Assembly (NCBI GenBank): GCA_026391595.1
Contig: JAPLDY010000208.1
Location: 1 to 38,471, forward strand
DNA: 38,471 bases
Reading direction: 5' to 3'
Origin: Bacteroidia bacterium
GTDB lineage: Bacteria > Bacteroidota > Bacteroidia > Bacteroidales > VadinHA17
Below are positions 17,694 to 25,289 of the stretch, in pieces. Below the pieces are notes generated by a model. It ran no database searches and was not told the origin of the DNA. It worked only from the letters and a program-made list of their open reading frames with translations. A program made the position numbers and the translations under genes. The first letter of the stretch is position 1, and each line of letters begins with the position of its first letter.

Positions 17694-18553
17694 CGGCTCT
17701 TAAACAATTTAATCAGTGGCTTAACGTAATCTTCTCCTGTGGAGATAAATGCTGAATCTACCCTGCACCGTTTGAAGATATTCTGAATCTCAACAATATG
17801 GCCATCCCACCATTGCTGATAAGCTGTTCTTGACGATCGTGATGATGTGTCGATCCATTTCTCCGCTCCGGTTTCAGAGTCTGAAATTTTTACCAGGCCT
17901 ATATCGGGCATTGATTTTTCAAAAGGATCATAAACTTTTATTGCTGCAATATCATGCTTATTGCCGGCGATCCTCAGCGCTTCCTCAAATCCGGGAGCAA
18001 AGAAATCTGACAATATGAATGCTGCACATCTCTTTTTGATAGCATTGGTAAGAAACCTTAAGGGTTCATCGAGGTTTGTCTTACGGCTTTCAGCTTTAAA
18101 ATCAAGAAGTTCCCTTATTATTCTGAGGATATGTTTCCTGCCTTTCTTTGGAGGAATGAACTTTTCCACCTTATCGGTGAAGAATATAACGCCTATCTTA
18201 TCATTATTGAAAATTGCAGAGAATGATAGCACTGCGGCCACTTCGGTCATCACATCCCGTTTGAAGCTAGCCTTTGTTCCGAAATTACCGGATCCGCTTA
18301 CGTCGATAAGGAGCATAACGGTAAGCTCCCTCTCCTCTTCGAAAACCTTGACATAGGGATGATTGAATCTTGCGGTTACATTCCAGTCGATACTCCGTAT
18401 GTCATCTCCATACTGATATTCTCTTACTTCGCTGAAGGCTATACCTCTCCCCTTAAATGCGCTATGATACTCTCCAGCAAAGATGTGACTCGTGAGCCCC
18501 CTGGTCTTTATTTCAATCTTACGTACCTTCTTAAGTAATTCTATTGCTTCCAT
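17690..18553 (-). CDS. DUF58 domain protein
   Basis: 287 residues with the DUF58 signature GIAFSEVREYQYGDDIRSID and WNVTARF near the N-terminus and a degenerate VWA-like fold (LLIDVSGSGNFG) containing a DxSxS-like motif. Cytoplasmic. DUF58 proteins occur with MoxR ATPases and are thought to be adaptor or client proteins. It is separated from moxR by 133 nt that hold a hairpin-forming repeat, the largest gap in the operon. Confidence 0.93.
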   Translation of the reverse strand: MEAIELLKKVRKIEIKTRGLTSHIFAGEYHSAFKGRGIAFSEVREYQYGDDIRSIDWNVTARFNHPYVKVFEEERELTVMLLIDVSGSGNFGTKASFKRDVMTEVAAVLSFSAIFNNDKIGVIFFTDKVEKFIPPKKGRKHILRIIRELLDFKAESRKTNLDEPLRFLTNAIKKRCAAFILSDFFAPGFEEALRIAGNKHDIAAIKVYDPFEKSMPDIGLVKISDSETGAEKWIDTSSRSSRTAYQQWWDGHIVEIQNIFKRCRVDSAFISTGEDYVKPLIKLFKSR

Positions 18554-18623
18554 ATAAATTGAAGTCTTTTCTCTACGGCCTTTTCCTACCCCTAAATCCC
18601 CGAAAATTATTAAATGGATTAAA

Positions 18624-18680
18624 GCCCCCCTTTAGAGCCTGTCCCGCGAAGCTTTAGCGAAGCGGGAGGGGTTGGGGGGC
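18624..18680 (-). repeat. Hairpin element in the moxR-DUF58 gap, with nested palindrome
   Basis: An outer stem, GCCCCCC at 18624-18630 with GGGGGGC at 18674-18680, encloses a second symmetrical hairpin at 18642-18667 (TCCCGC-GAA-GCT-TT-AGC-GAA-GCGGGA). On the coding strand of the operon it lies directly after the moxR stop and continues into CTTTAAT. The outer element recurs at 27152-27174 without the inner palindrome. It may attenuate transcription or stabilise the moxR message. Confidence 0.6.
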
Positions 18681-18686
18681 CTTATT

Positions 18687-19682
18687 CTACGGTACCTCTA
18701 CTACATTGAGTATTTCAGCGATTATCTTATCCTGATTTACATTTTCTGCTTCAGCCTCATAAGTTAGACCTATCCTGTGACGCATAACATTTGGGCAAAC
18801 CGCTCTGATGTCCTCAGGTATCACATAACCTCTGCGCCGGATAAATGCAAAAGCTTTGGCAGCCAGTGAGAGGTTAATTGATGCACGCGGTGATGCACCA
18901 TAAGATATCATATTCCTGAATGCAGGAAGACCGTATTTTTCAGGATTCCTGCTTGCAAAAACTATATTCAGAATATAATTTTCGATTTTTTCATCCATAT
19001 ACACTTCTCTGACCACATCACGGGCCCTGACAATATCAGAAGTCTTCAGGACTTTACTTGTTTTAGGGAATTCCCGTGCAAGGTTCTCCCTGATAATTAG
19101 TTTTTCCTCGTCCATCGTAGGGTAATCGATCAATATTTTCATCATGAACCTGTCGACCTGTGCTTCAGGAAGAGGATAAGTACCTTCCTGTTCAATGGGG
19201 TTCTGTGTTGCAAGAACTAGGAACGGTTCATCAAGCTTGAAGGTTGATTCCCCTATTGTGATCTGACGTTCCTGCATAGCCTCAAGAAGAGCGCTTTGCA
19301 CCTTTGCAGGAGACCGGTTTATCTCATCGGCAAGAATAAAGTTCGCAAAGACAGGACCTTTTTTGACAATGAATTCCTCCTTCTTCTGGCTGTAGATCAT
19401 TGTTCCAATGAGATCGGCCGGAAGAAGGTCAGGTGTGAACTGGATCCTGCTGAACTTCGCATCTATGATAGCAGCCAGTGATTTTATTGCAAGTGTCTTG
19501 GCCAATCCGGGCACCCCTTCCAGAAGCAAATGTCCGTTGGCAAGCAATCCAATCATCAGGCTGTCTGTGAGTTGCTTCTGCCCTATGATCACCTTATTCA
19601 TCTCCATTCTGATGATGTCGACAAAAGCGCTCTCTTTCTCTATTTTTTCATTTAATAACCTTATGTCAGTTGTCTGCTCCAT
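18687..19682 (-). CDS. MoxR-type AAA+ ATPase
   Basis: 331 residues. Walker A GVPGLAKT at 56-63, Walker B FILADE at 115-120 followed by INRSPAKVQSALLEAMQE, sensor 1 ATQNPIEQEGTYPLPEAQ(V)DR and a C-terminal lid domain. This is the standard MoxR family length and layout. MoxR ATPases are thought to remodel or activate VWA-domain partners; here the partners are BatA and BatB downstream. First gene of the Bat operon. Confidence 0.95.
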   Translation of the reverse strand: MEQTTDIRLLNEKIEKESAFVDIIRMEMNKVIIGQKQLTDSLMIGLLANGHLLLEGVPGLAKTLAIKSLAAIIDAKFSRIQFTPDLLPADLIGTMIYSQKKEEFIVKKGPVFANFILADEINRSPAKVQSALLEAMQERQITIGESTFKLDEPFLVLATQNPIEQEGTYPLPEAQVDRFMMKILIDYPTMDEEKLIIRENLAREFPKTSKVLKTSDIVRARDVVREVYMDEKIENYILNIVFASRNPEKYGLPAFRNMISYGASPRASINLSLAAKAFAFIRRRGYVIPEDIRAVCPNVMRHRIGLTYEAEAENVNQDKIIAEILNVVEVP

Positions 19683-19701
19683 ATGATAAAAATTTTAGTC
19701 G

Positions 19702-19709
19702 CAAAGTTA
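19702..19709 (-). promoter_or_regulatory. Putative -7 element of the moxR-bat operon
   Basis: Reading on the minus strand, TAACTTTG matches TAnnTTTG, 20 nt upstream of the moxR ATG. No convincing TTTG at -33. Short leaders are usual in this phylum. Confidence 0.4.
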
Positions 19710-19811
19710 ATAAAACAAGCTTCACTCTTTTGTGAATTTCCTGGTTTCAAACAGGTACACAAAAGAAACCGTACAATTAATAAAGAGGTGTTAATGAGTG
19801 TTAAAGTTGTG

Positions 19812-20993
19812 TTAAATAGTTACTTTTTTGAAAGGATTCCATGAGAAATCCGCACGCACTGAGCTGCGAACCAACAATATTAAAATAAGGGGCATAAAAG
19901 CATTGTTGCCGGTGTAAGAAAAAATAATCTGAATCAGGAAGGCAATCAGGGATAGAAAGAAAACAATCCTGAACCATATTATCCATTCCTTTTTCATTAT
20001 TAATGCGGCTAGACAGACAGGAATGAAAGGACTAAGCCATAAAATACTCAGATTATACTTCATCTGATTGTGGTCGGTCATGAAATTTGTAAAAAGCATT
20101 AAAATTGAAAGCAAGGAGAATATCGTATAAATTATTATGTCTATATGTCTTATAGTTTTTTTTCTTTTTGATACAGTCGTAAAAATGATAACGAGTATAC
20201 AGAGAAGGGTAAAAATAAAAACAGGGTTCGTTAAAAAGCTATTCTTTACAACCGGATCGCTATAATCGAGTACAGTTTCAGGATTTCGGAGCAAGGGAGT
20301 CATTCTGCCACCCCGGTTTATATATGCCACTGAGAGTCCTTTTTGCATTTCAATTGGTAAAAACATCTTGTCGCGGTCAGAAGCCTTCTTGTCACTGGGA
20401 GTTCCCATGAGAAGATCAATCCCGAAATCCAGCCAGGGATATTGAAACTGGTATCTTCCCGTGAGGAATCTGAAAGTAGGTTTTTTCTTGTCTTCCGAAG
20501 GAGAATAAATAAGGTTGCTGCCAATAGTTTTTTCAAAAAGATCCCGTATCCTCGTCGAACAATCATCATAGAAAAAGTCGTACCTGTACTTCAAATTCTC
20601 TGGTTTAAGATTCTCCGCGATCATCTCCATCAGCATCCTTGTCTCGGATTGAGATATGTTTATTCTCTGGACCTGAACCCATCGTTTTTCATAAAGATAT
20701 GTCTGCAGGAACCTATTAAAAGGTTCGGTATCAAGCATATATTCTAGACGACCTTTTGCAAATTTATAGGCAAAGTTTGGTGTGCTGAAGTCAAATACAC
20801 CCCAATTGTAAACAAGATCTATGTTTCGTCCGGGGATTATTACCCTCAGCGCACTATGGCCATAATGGGAATAAGTTTCAGTTCCTGGTCCGCAGGTGAT
20901 AAGATAAACAGAGGTATCGGAGGGTGTCTGTGAAACCATAGTTATTTGCCCTGCTGCCATGATCATTGTAAAGATCAATGCTATCTTTTTCAT
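19812..20993 (-). CDS. DUF4105 (Lnb-type) membrane protein
   Basis: 393 residues from ATG 20993, which begins a signal peptide (MKKIALIFTMIMAAG); 12 extra residues are possible upstream. The periplasmic domain shows YSHYGHSALR (His43, His46), NWGVFDF and YDDCSTRIRDL with Cys145, conserved residues of the DUF4105 family. The C-terminal third holds about four or five transmembrane helices. Part of this family in Bacteroides is a lipoprotein N-acyltransferase (Lnb), which would place the third acyl chain on outer-membrane lipoproteins using the Cys/His pair; I apply that role here by family only. Monocistronic. Confidence 0.82.
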   Translation of the reverse strand: MKKIALIFTMIMAAGQITMVSQTPSDTSVYLITCGPGTETYSHYGHSALRVIIPGRNIDLVYNWGVFDFSTPNFAYKFAKGRLEYMLDTEPFNRFLQTYLYEKRWVQVQRINISQSETRMLMEMIAENLKPENLKYRYDFFYDDCSTRIRDLFEKTIGSNLIYSPSEDKKKPTFRFLTGRYQFQYPWLDFGIDLLMGTPSDKKASDRDKMFLPIEMQKGLSVAYINRGGRMTPLLRNPETVLDYSDPVVKNSFLTNPVFIFTLLCILVIIFTTVSKRKKTIRHIDIIIYTIFSLLSILMLFTNFMTDHNQMKYNLSILWLSPFIPVCLAALIMKKEWIIWFRIVFFLSLIAFLIQIIFSYTGNNAFMPLILILLVRSSVRADFSWNPFKKVTI

Positions 20994-21132
20994 ATTTCCT
21001 GTTTTTTTCAAAACGCATTTATACACCACGAAAGTGCAAATAAGTCATGAAATTGTATACATGTAACAGATTATTTTTTGCTTGAAGAGCCAGGATTGAT
21101 TTAAAAAAGTTATAGAAATCTGTTATAAGTAT

Positions 21133-21284
21133 GAGATTCTTCGATTCGCTCAGATTGACAAAGGGAGTGTGGATTAGTTGCGGGAAGGGAAGGCGGAATG
21201 TTTACGGCATTCCGCCTTCCCTCCCCTCTCTCATAAAAAATATTCTGTCAATTCCGAATGGAGCGTAGCGTAATGAGGAATCTC
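21133..21284. repeat. Foldback repeat element in the 377-nt gap 20994-21370
   Basis: Ends are inverted: GAGATTC...TTGACA at 21133-21160 and TGTCAA...GAATCTC at 21246-21284, with related CGCTC/GAGCG cores. In the middle lies a very strong hairpin, 18-bp arms 21183-21200 and 21208-21225 with one mismatch, loop TTTACGG. No open frame or T-run follows. It resembles a small non-autonomous or REP-like element; the rest of the gap is AT-rich and shows nothing I recognise. Confidence 0.6.
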
Positions 21285-21370
21285 CATAATTAATTACGAT
21301 TATTTGAGAGATGATAGTACTTTTATACTGATTTAAAAGTAAACCCTCGACTATAAATTAGATTCAAATT

Positions 21371-22462
21371 ATGAAAAGAATCTTCATTTTATCATTTGCC
21401 GCAATATTAATCTGCTCTTCCCTTCCTGGTCAGACAAGGCGCAGAACTATTCTGGAAATTCAGGGAGAACAGTTTTATATCAATGGCAAACCTACTTATG
21501 AAGGAAGGTATTGGAACGGTTACAAAATTGAGGGGTTACTTCTCAATTCGAGGATGGTTCAGGGGATATTTGATGATCTGAATCCGGAAACTGTGAGCAA
21601 CTGGGTTTATCCTGACACCAAAAAATGGGATGCCGCCAGAAATACCAAAGAGTTCGTAAAAAACATGAAAAGGTGGAGAAAAAATGGACTCCTCTCATTC
21701 ACTATAAATATGCAGGGCGGAAGTCCGCAGGGCTATTCTCAGTCCCAACCATGGCATAATTCCGGTTATTTTGAGGATGGCACTCTTCGTCCTGAATATC
21801 TGACACGGCTGGAAAAAATACTTGACAAGGCCGACAGGCTGGGAATGGTACCTATTGTTGGATTCTTCTATTTTGGTCAGGATGAGCGCCTCAAAGATGA
21901 GAAAGCTGTGATCAACGCTGTCAATAATATGACAGACTGGCTTTTTAAAAAGGGTTACAGAAATATATTGATTGAGATCAATAATGAATGTAATGTCAGA
22001 TATGATCACGATATTTTAAAACCAGCAAGGGTACATGAGTTGATAGAGCTTGTTAAAAACAAGACGCAGAACGGTTACAGGTTCTATGCAGGTACAAGCT
22101 ATGGTGGAGGCTTCATCCCGCTGCCGAATGTCGTAAAAACATCAGATTTCATCCTTATCCACGGGAATGGAGTTACAGATCCTCTGAAGATCAGCGAAAT
22201 GGTAAGTAAAACCAGGCAGGTTGAAGGCTATTCTCCAAAACCAATCCTTTTTAATGAAGATGATCATTTCAATTTTGATAAGGAAGAGAATAATTTCATT
22301 TCAGCAATCAGAAGCTATTCATCCTGGGGCTTCTTCGACTTCAGAATGAAGGATGAATCATTTGAGAACGGATATCAGAGCGTTCCGGTGGATTGGGGTA
22401 TAAGCTCGGAAAGGAAAAATCAGTTTTTCAGCCTGTTGAAAGAAATAACAGGTGGAAGATGA
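21371..22462 (+). CDS. Putative exported glycoside hydrolase (clan GH-A-like TIM barrel)
   Basis: 363 residues with a signal peptide (ILSFAAILICSSLPGQ). The barrel has the two glutamates expected for a retaining GH-A enzyme: an Asn-Glu pair in ILIEINNECN (E206, acid/base) and PILFNEDDH (E286, candidate nucleophile), 80 residues apart on predicted strands 4 and 7. An aromatic/Trp-rich loop (SQPWHNSGYF) could line the sugar site. I cannot assign the CAZy family or substrate. Followed after 59 nt by the PHP-like lipoprotein gene. Confidence 0.72.
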   Translation: MKRIFILSFAAILICSSLPGQTRRRTILEIQGEQFYINGKPTYEGRYWNGYKIEGLLLNSRMVQGIFDDLNPETVSNWVYPDTKKWDAARNTKEFVKNMKRWRKNGLLSFTINMQGGSPQGYSQSQPWHNSGYFEDGTLRPEYLTRLEKILDKADRLGMVPIVGFFYFGQDERLKDEKAVINAVNNMTDWLFKKGYRNILIEINNECNVRYDHDILKPARVHELIELVKNKTQNGYRFYAGTSYGGGFIPLPNVVKTSDFILIHGNGVTDPLKISEMVSKTRQVEGYSPKPILFNEDDHFNFDKEENNFISAIRSYSSWGFFDFRMKDESFENGYQSVPVDWGISSERKNQFFSLLKEITGGR

Positions 22463-22471
22463 CATTTTTTG

Positions 22472-22479
22472 TACTTTTG
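22472..22479 (+). promoter_or_regulatory. Putative -7 element before the PHP-like lipoprotein
   Basis: TACTTTTG matches TAnnTTTG, 42 nt before the ATG at 22522 and just after the glycosidase stop. The -33 region is not conserved, so a separate promoter is only possible. Confidence 0.3.
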
Positions 22480-22521
22480 AAAAGTTAATTTATTCTGTAT
22501 TGAATTTTAAAATAATATTAA

Positions 22522-23322
22522 ATGACTACAAAAAAGATTTCAATATTTATATCTATTGTCTTACTATCAATGAGTTGCAGAAACACTGGAGAATTACCCA
22601 TAACCGACCTTCATATCCATCTGAAGGGCAATTTTACAATTGACGATGCTGTAATAAAATCTGCTGCAGAGAATATCAAATATGGCATTGCGTTTAACTG
22701 CGGTTATAAATTCCCTATCCATAGCGATTCTCAGATTGATTCTGTGGTTAATCTGATGAAAGGCTATCCCCGGTTCTATATGGCAATGCAGGCAGAAGGA
22801 CGTGAATGGGTAAACATATTTTCAAAAGAATCAAGGGATAAATTCGATTATGTCTTTACCGATGGGATGACATTCACTGATGCCAGGGGGAGAAGAAACA
22901 GGATATGGATAAAGGAAGAGACATGGATAGATGATGAGCAGGAATTTATGGATTATCTCGTAAATACAATAGTGAAGATTCTTAATGAAGAGCCTGTGCA
23001 GATTTATGTTAATCCTACTTATCTGCCTGAGCAGATGACAGATCGATATGACTATTTCTGGACGAAGGAAAGGATGGACAAGGTGATTAATGCTGCCAGA
23101 GAGAATAACATTGCCATTGAGATAAATAACAGGTACAGAATACCATCTTTAGATTTTCTGAAGAGGGCAAAAAAGGCAGGAGTAAAATTCACTGTCGGTA
23201 CTAATAATAAGGATGAGAATTTTTCAGGTGCTGAATATGCGCGTGAAATTATCGGCAAGCTAAAGCTGAAGCAGGACGATTTTTACCAACCAGTAAATAA
23301 GAGACAGGATGGACGGAATTGA
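22522..23322 (+). CDS. PHP/amidohydrolase-like lipoprotein
   Basis: 266 residues. Lipobox LSMSC with Cys19 after a short hydrophobic signal. The mature protein begins with TDLHIHLKG (His31, His33), the metal-binding strand of PHP or amidohydrolase barrels, and later strands (IQIYVNPTYLP, IAIEINNRYRIP, KFTVGTNN) look like the remaining barrel strands of a PHP-type phosphoesterase. Acts at the membrane if acylated. Its stop overlaps the site-2 protease start by 14 nt, so the two are co-expressed. Substrate unknown. Confidence 0.7.
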   Translation: MTTKKISIFISIVLLSMSCRNTGELPITDLHIHLKGNFTIDDAVIKSAAENIKYGIAFNCGYKFPIHSDSQIDSVVNLMKGYPRFYMAMQAEGREWVNIFSKESRDKFDYVFTDGMTFTDARGRRNRIWIKEETWIDDEQEFMDYLVNTIVKILNEEPVQIYVNPTYLPEQMTDRYDYFWTKERMDKVINAARENNIAIEINNRYRIPSLDFLKRAKKAGVKFTVGTNNKDENFSGAEYAREIIGKLKLKQDDFYQPVNKRQDGRN

Positions 23323-23953
23323 TATCCTGCGTACGCTTAAGTTTCTTCCGGGCATCATCATCGGACTGACGGTCCATGAGTTCAGCCATGCCTGGGTTGC
23401 AAGCAAATGCGGTGACACGACATCCAAAGATCAGGGAAGACTGACACTCAACCCGTTAAAACATATCGATCCGTTGGGATTTATAATGCTGCTCGTCGCA
23501 GGCTTCGGCTGGGCAAAGCCCGTTCAGTTCGATGAAAAGAACCTGAGAAATCCAAAAAGAGACGTGATGAAGATTGCTGTTGCAGGACCTGTTTCAAATG
23601 CGTTGATGGCAATGTTGCTTTCAATAGTTTTCACTCTGGTTATAAAAACCAATGTGTCTGGTTACCACAGAGGTTATGAGATTCTGAAAGAGGTATTTAT
23701 GTATTCTATTTTTATTAACTGGGGTTTATTCATCTTTAATCTTATTCCTATTCCACCGCTGGATGGATCACATCTTCTGTTAAACTATTTCAGAAAATAC
23801 CCTGCTCTCTACTCCGCTTTGTACAAGTACGGAACCCTTATACTTTTCGGGCTTCTGATTGCATCAGCTGTTTCAAAGATCAATTTTTTACCAATCGGAC
23901 AGTTAATCCAGTTCTTCTATGATGGATTTCTTTCTCTGATCACCTCACTGTAA
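23309..23953 (+). CDS. Site-2 protease family (M50) membrane metalloprotease
   Basis: 214 residues. The zinc motif HEFSH is at 23-27 within the first hydrophobic region, and the third ligand is D152 in PIPPLDGSH, so the active site is complete. Four or five transmembrane helices, no PDZ domain, close to the short rhomboid-sized S2P group. Such enzymes cut transmembrane substrates within the bilayer. The start codon lies inside the end of the upstream lipoprotein gene. Confidence 0.92.
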   Translation: MDGIDILRTLKFLPGIIIGLTVHEFSHAWVASKCGDTTSKDQGRLTLNPLKHIDPLGFIMLLVAGFGWAKPVQFDEKNLRNPKRDVMKIAVAGPVSNALMAMLLSIVFTLVIKTNVSGYHRGYEILKEVFMYSIFINWGLFIFNLIPIPPLDGSHLLLNYFRKYPALYSALYKYGTLILFGLLIASAVSKINFLPIGQLIQFFYDGFLSLITSL

Positions 23954-24017
23954 TACTTTCAACATTTTCTTTTCTTCTCTAACCTTTTTTTCATAACTTG
24001 TATGAAATAGATTTGCC

Positions 24018-24707
24018 GTGAAAACCCTGCTGATTATTGCGGTAATTATTATGGCTGGTTCATTTCAACAACAGGCTGATAAGTATGAAAACGTCCGGCA
24101 AAGAATGGTAAAAACCCAGATCGAGGACAGGGGAATTACTAATACTGCTGTTCTTGAGGCTATGAGAAAAGTGCCACGTCATTCTTTTGTACCTAAGGAA
24201 TATCAGGATGAGGCGTACAATGATTATCCCCTGCCTATCGGTTACGCACAGACTATTTCACAGCCATATATTGTAGCTTATATGACCGAAGTACTGAAAC
24301 CCGGCATTAAAATGAAAGCGCTTGAGATTGGCACTGGATCAGGTTATCAGGCAGCTGTTCTTGCTGAGATTGTAAATAAAGTATATACAATTGAAATTTT
24401 GCCGGAACTGGCAAAAGAAGCTTCAGAACGACTCAGGAAGCTTGGATATAAAAACATTATATGTAAATCCGGAGATGGCTATGAGGGATGGCCTGAATAT
24501 GCCCCTTTCGATCTGATCATTGTTACCGCTGCCGCTGAAGAAATTCCACAACCACTTATTGATCAGCTGTCAGAGAACGGCAGACTTGTTATACCGATAG
24601 GGAAACCATCGGAAGTACAGGAACTGCTGCTGGCTATTAAGAGGAAGAACAAGGTAGAAACGAAACGGCTGACCTTTGTGAGATTTGTGCCATTTAAAAG
24701 ATTATAA
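24018..24707 (+). CDS. pcm: Protein-L-isoaspartate O-methyltransferase
   Basis: 229 residues from GTG 24018. Methyltransferase motif I is EIGTGSGYQ at 103-111; the family block PLPIGYAQTISQPYIVAYM precedes it. The enzyme methylates isoaspartyl residues with SAM to start repair of aged proteins. With the GTG start the protein has a hydrophobic N-terminus (LLIIAVIIMAGSF) that looks like a signal peptide; an ATG at 24051 would give a 218-residue cytosolic form closer to E. coli Pcm. Which start is used decides location. Confidence 0.93.
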   Translation: MKTLLIIAVIIMAGSFQQQADKYENVRQRMVKTQIEDRGITNTAVLEAMRKVPRHSFVPKEYQDEAYNDYPLPIGYAQTISQPYIVAYMTEVLKPGIKMKALEIGTGSGYQAAVLAEIVNKVYTIEILPELAKEASERLRKLGYKNIICKSGDGYEGWPEYAPFDLIIVTAAAEEIPQPLIDQLSENGRLVIPIGKPSEVQELLLAIKRKNKVETKRLTFVRFVPFKRL

Positions 24708-24728
24708 ATCAGTAAATAATAGAACCAG

Positions 24729-24917
24729 TTGGAATATAATGAAGCTCAGAAGCTCAAAGAAGAATGGGATAATAGACAATGTGATCATCCCGGATTTGAA
24801 AAGGTTTATTATAAAGGAGCCTTTTTATTAAACTATGTCTGTACTATATGTGGAGCAGAATTCACGATAGGCCAGAAGATGGAAATTGAAGAGATCAGAA
24901 AGAAAAAAGGCAGCTAA
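24729..24917 (+). CDS. Small zinc-ribbon-like protein
   Basis: 62 residues with a TTG start 22 nt after pcm. C18, H20 (CDHP) and C38/C41 (CTICG) could bind zinc. No ATG is available in this frame near the start, so the start is uncertain. Composition and the Cys pattern look like a real small protein rather than a chance frame; function unknown. Confidence 0.6.
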   Translation: MEYNEAQKLKEEWDNRQCDHPGFEKVYYKGAFLLNYVCTICGAEFTIGQKMEIEEIRKKKGS

Positions 24918-24933
24918 TTCCCGCTGTCTATTC

Positions 24934-24991
24934 GTGATTCCGGCCCGACCCATCCCGCGAACGCGGGATTGCTCTATCCAACAATATATAT
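24934..24991 (-). pseudogene. tRNA remnant 2 (truncated)
   Basis: Keeps the acceptor 3' strand (GATTCCGG read on plus), the variable-region piece CCCGACCC and the D-loop piece GCTCTATCCAAC of the intact tRNA-Arg at 25161, but lacks the T-arm and the 5' acceptor strand. The anticodon arm is replaced by the palindrome ATCCCGCG-AA-CGCGGGAT at 24952-24969. Not a functional tRNA. Confidence 0.7.
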
Positions 24992-25015
24992 AAAAAAAGA
25001 CACTTCAGCAGTGTC
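24992..25015 (-). terminator. Copy of the tRNA terminator
   Basis: GACACT/AGTGTC hairpin with five-nt loop followed on the minus strand by seven T. Same as the copy after the intact tRNA; now downstream of tRNA remnant 1. Confidence 0.7.
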
Positions 25016-25020
25016 CTTTG

Positions 25021-25131
25021 GTGATTCCGGAGCGATTGTTCGCTGCGCTCACGAGCTCGTACCTGCGGGACTCGGTTCGAACGCCCGACCCATCCCGCGA
25101 ACGCGGGATTGCTCTATCCAACAACCTATAT
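25021..25131 (-). pseudogene. tRNA remnant 1
   Basis: Degenerate copy of tRNA-Arg downstream of the real gene. The T-arm is interrupted by about 39 nt (25037-25075) rich in GC palindromic pieces (CGAGCTCG), the anticodon arm is replaced by ATCCCGCG-AA-CGCGGGAT (25092-25109) and the 5' acceptor strand is missing. The same replaced arm occurs in remnant 2, so this change preceded the duplication. Confidence 0.7.
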
Positions 25132-25155
25132 AAAAAAAGACACTTCAGCAGTGTC
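25132..25155 (-). terminator. Terminator of tRNA-Arg
   Basis: On the minus strand, GACACT-GCTGA-AGTGTC followed by TTTTTTT, starting 6 nt after the tRNA 3' end. Confidence 0.88.
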
Positions 25156-25160
25156 CTTTG

Positions 25161-25235
25161 TGATTCCGGGGCGATTCGAACGCCCGACCCACAGCTTAGA
25201 AGGCTGTTGCTCTAATCCAACTGAGCTACGGAACC
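25161..25235 (-). tRNA. tRNA-Arg (anticodon TCT)
   Basis: A complete cloverleaf: acceptor GGTTCCG with CGGAATC (one G-T pair), D-arm GCTC/GAGC, anticodon arm ACAGC-CTTCTAA-GCTGT with anticodon TCT, T-arm GGGCG-TTCGAAT-CGCCC, discriminator A. CCA is not encoded. Reads AGA (and AGG) codons. It is followed by a terminator and two decayed copies. Confidence 0.95.
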
Positions 25236-25289
25236 AATTCACGGCGCAAAAATACATTTTTTTTCAATTCAAGCAATTAAACCAGAAAG

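Noticed and set aside
21183-21225. Strong hairpin as a Rho-independent terminator
   Set aside because: No T-run follows on either strand, and no gene ends close to it.
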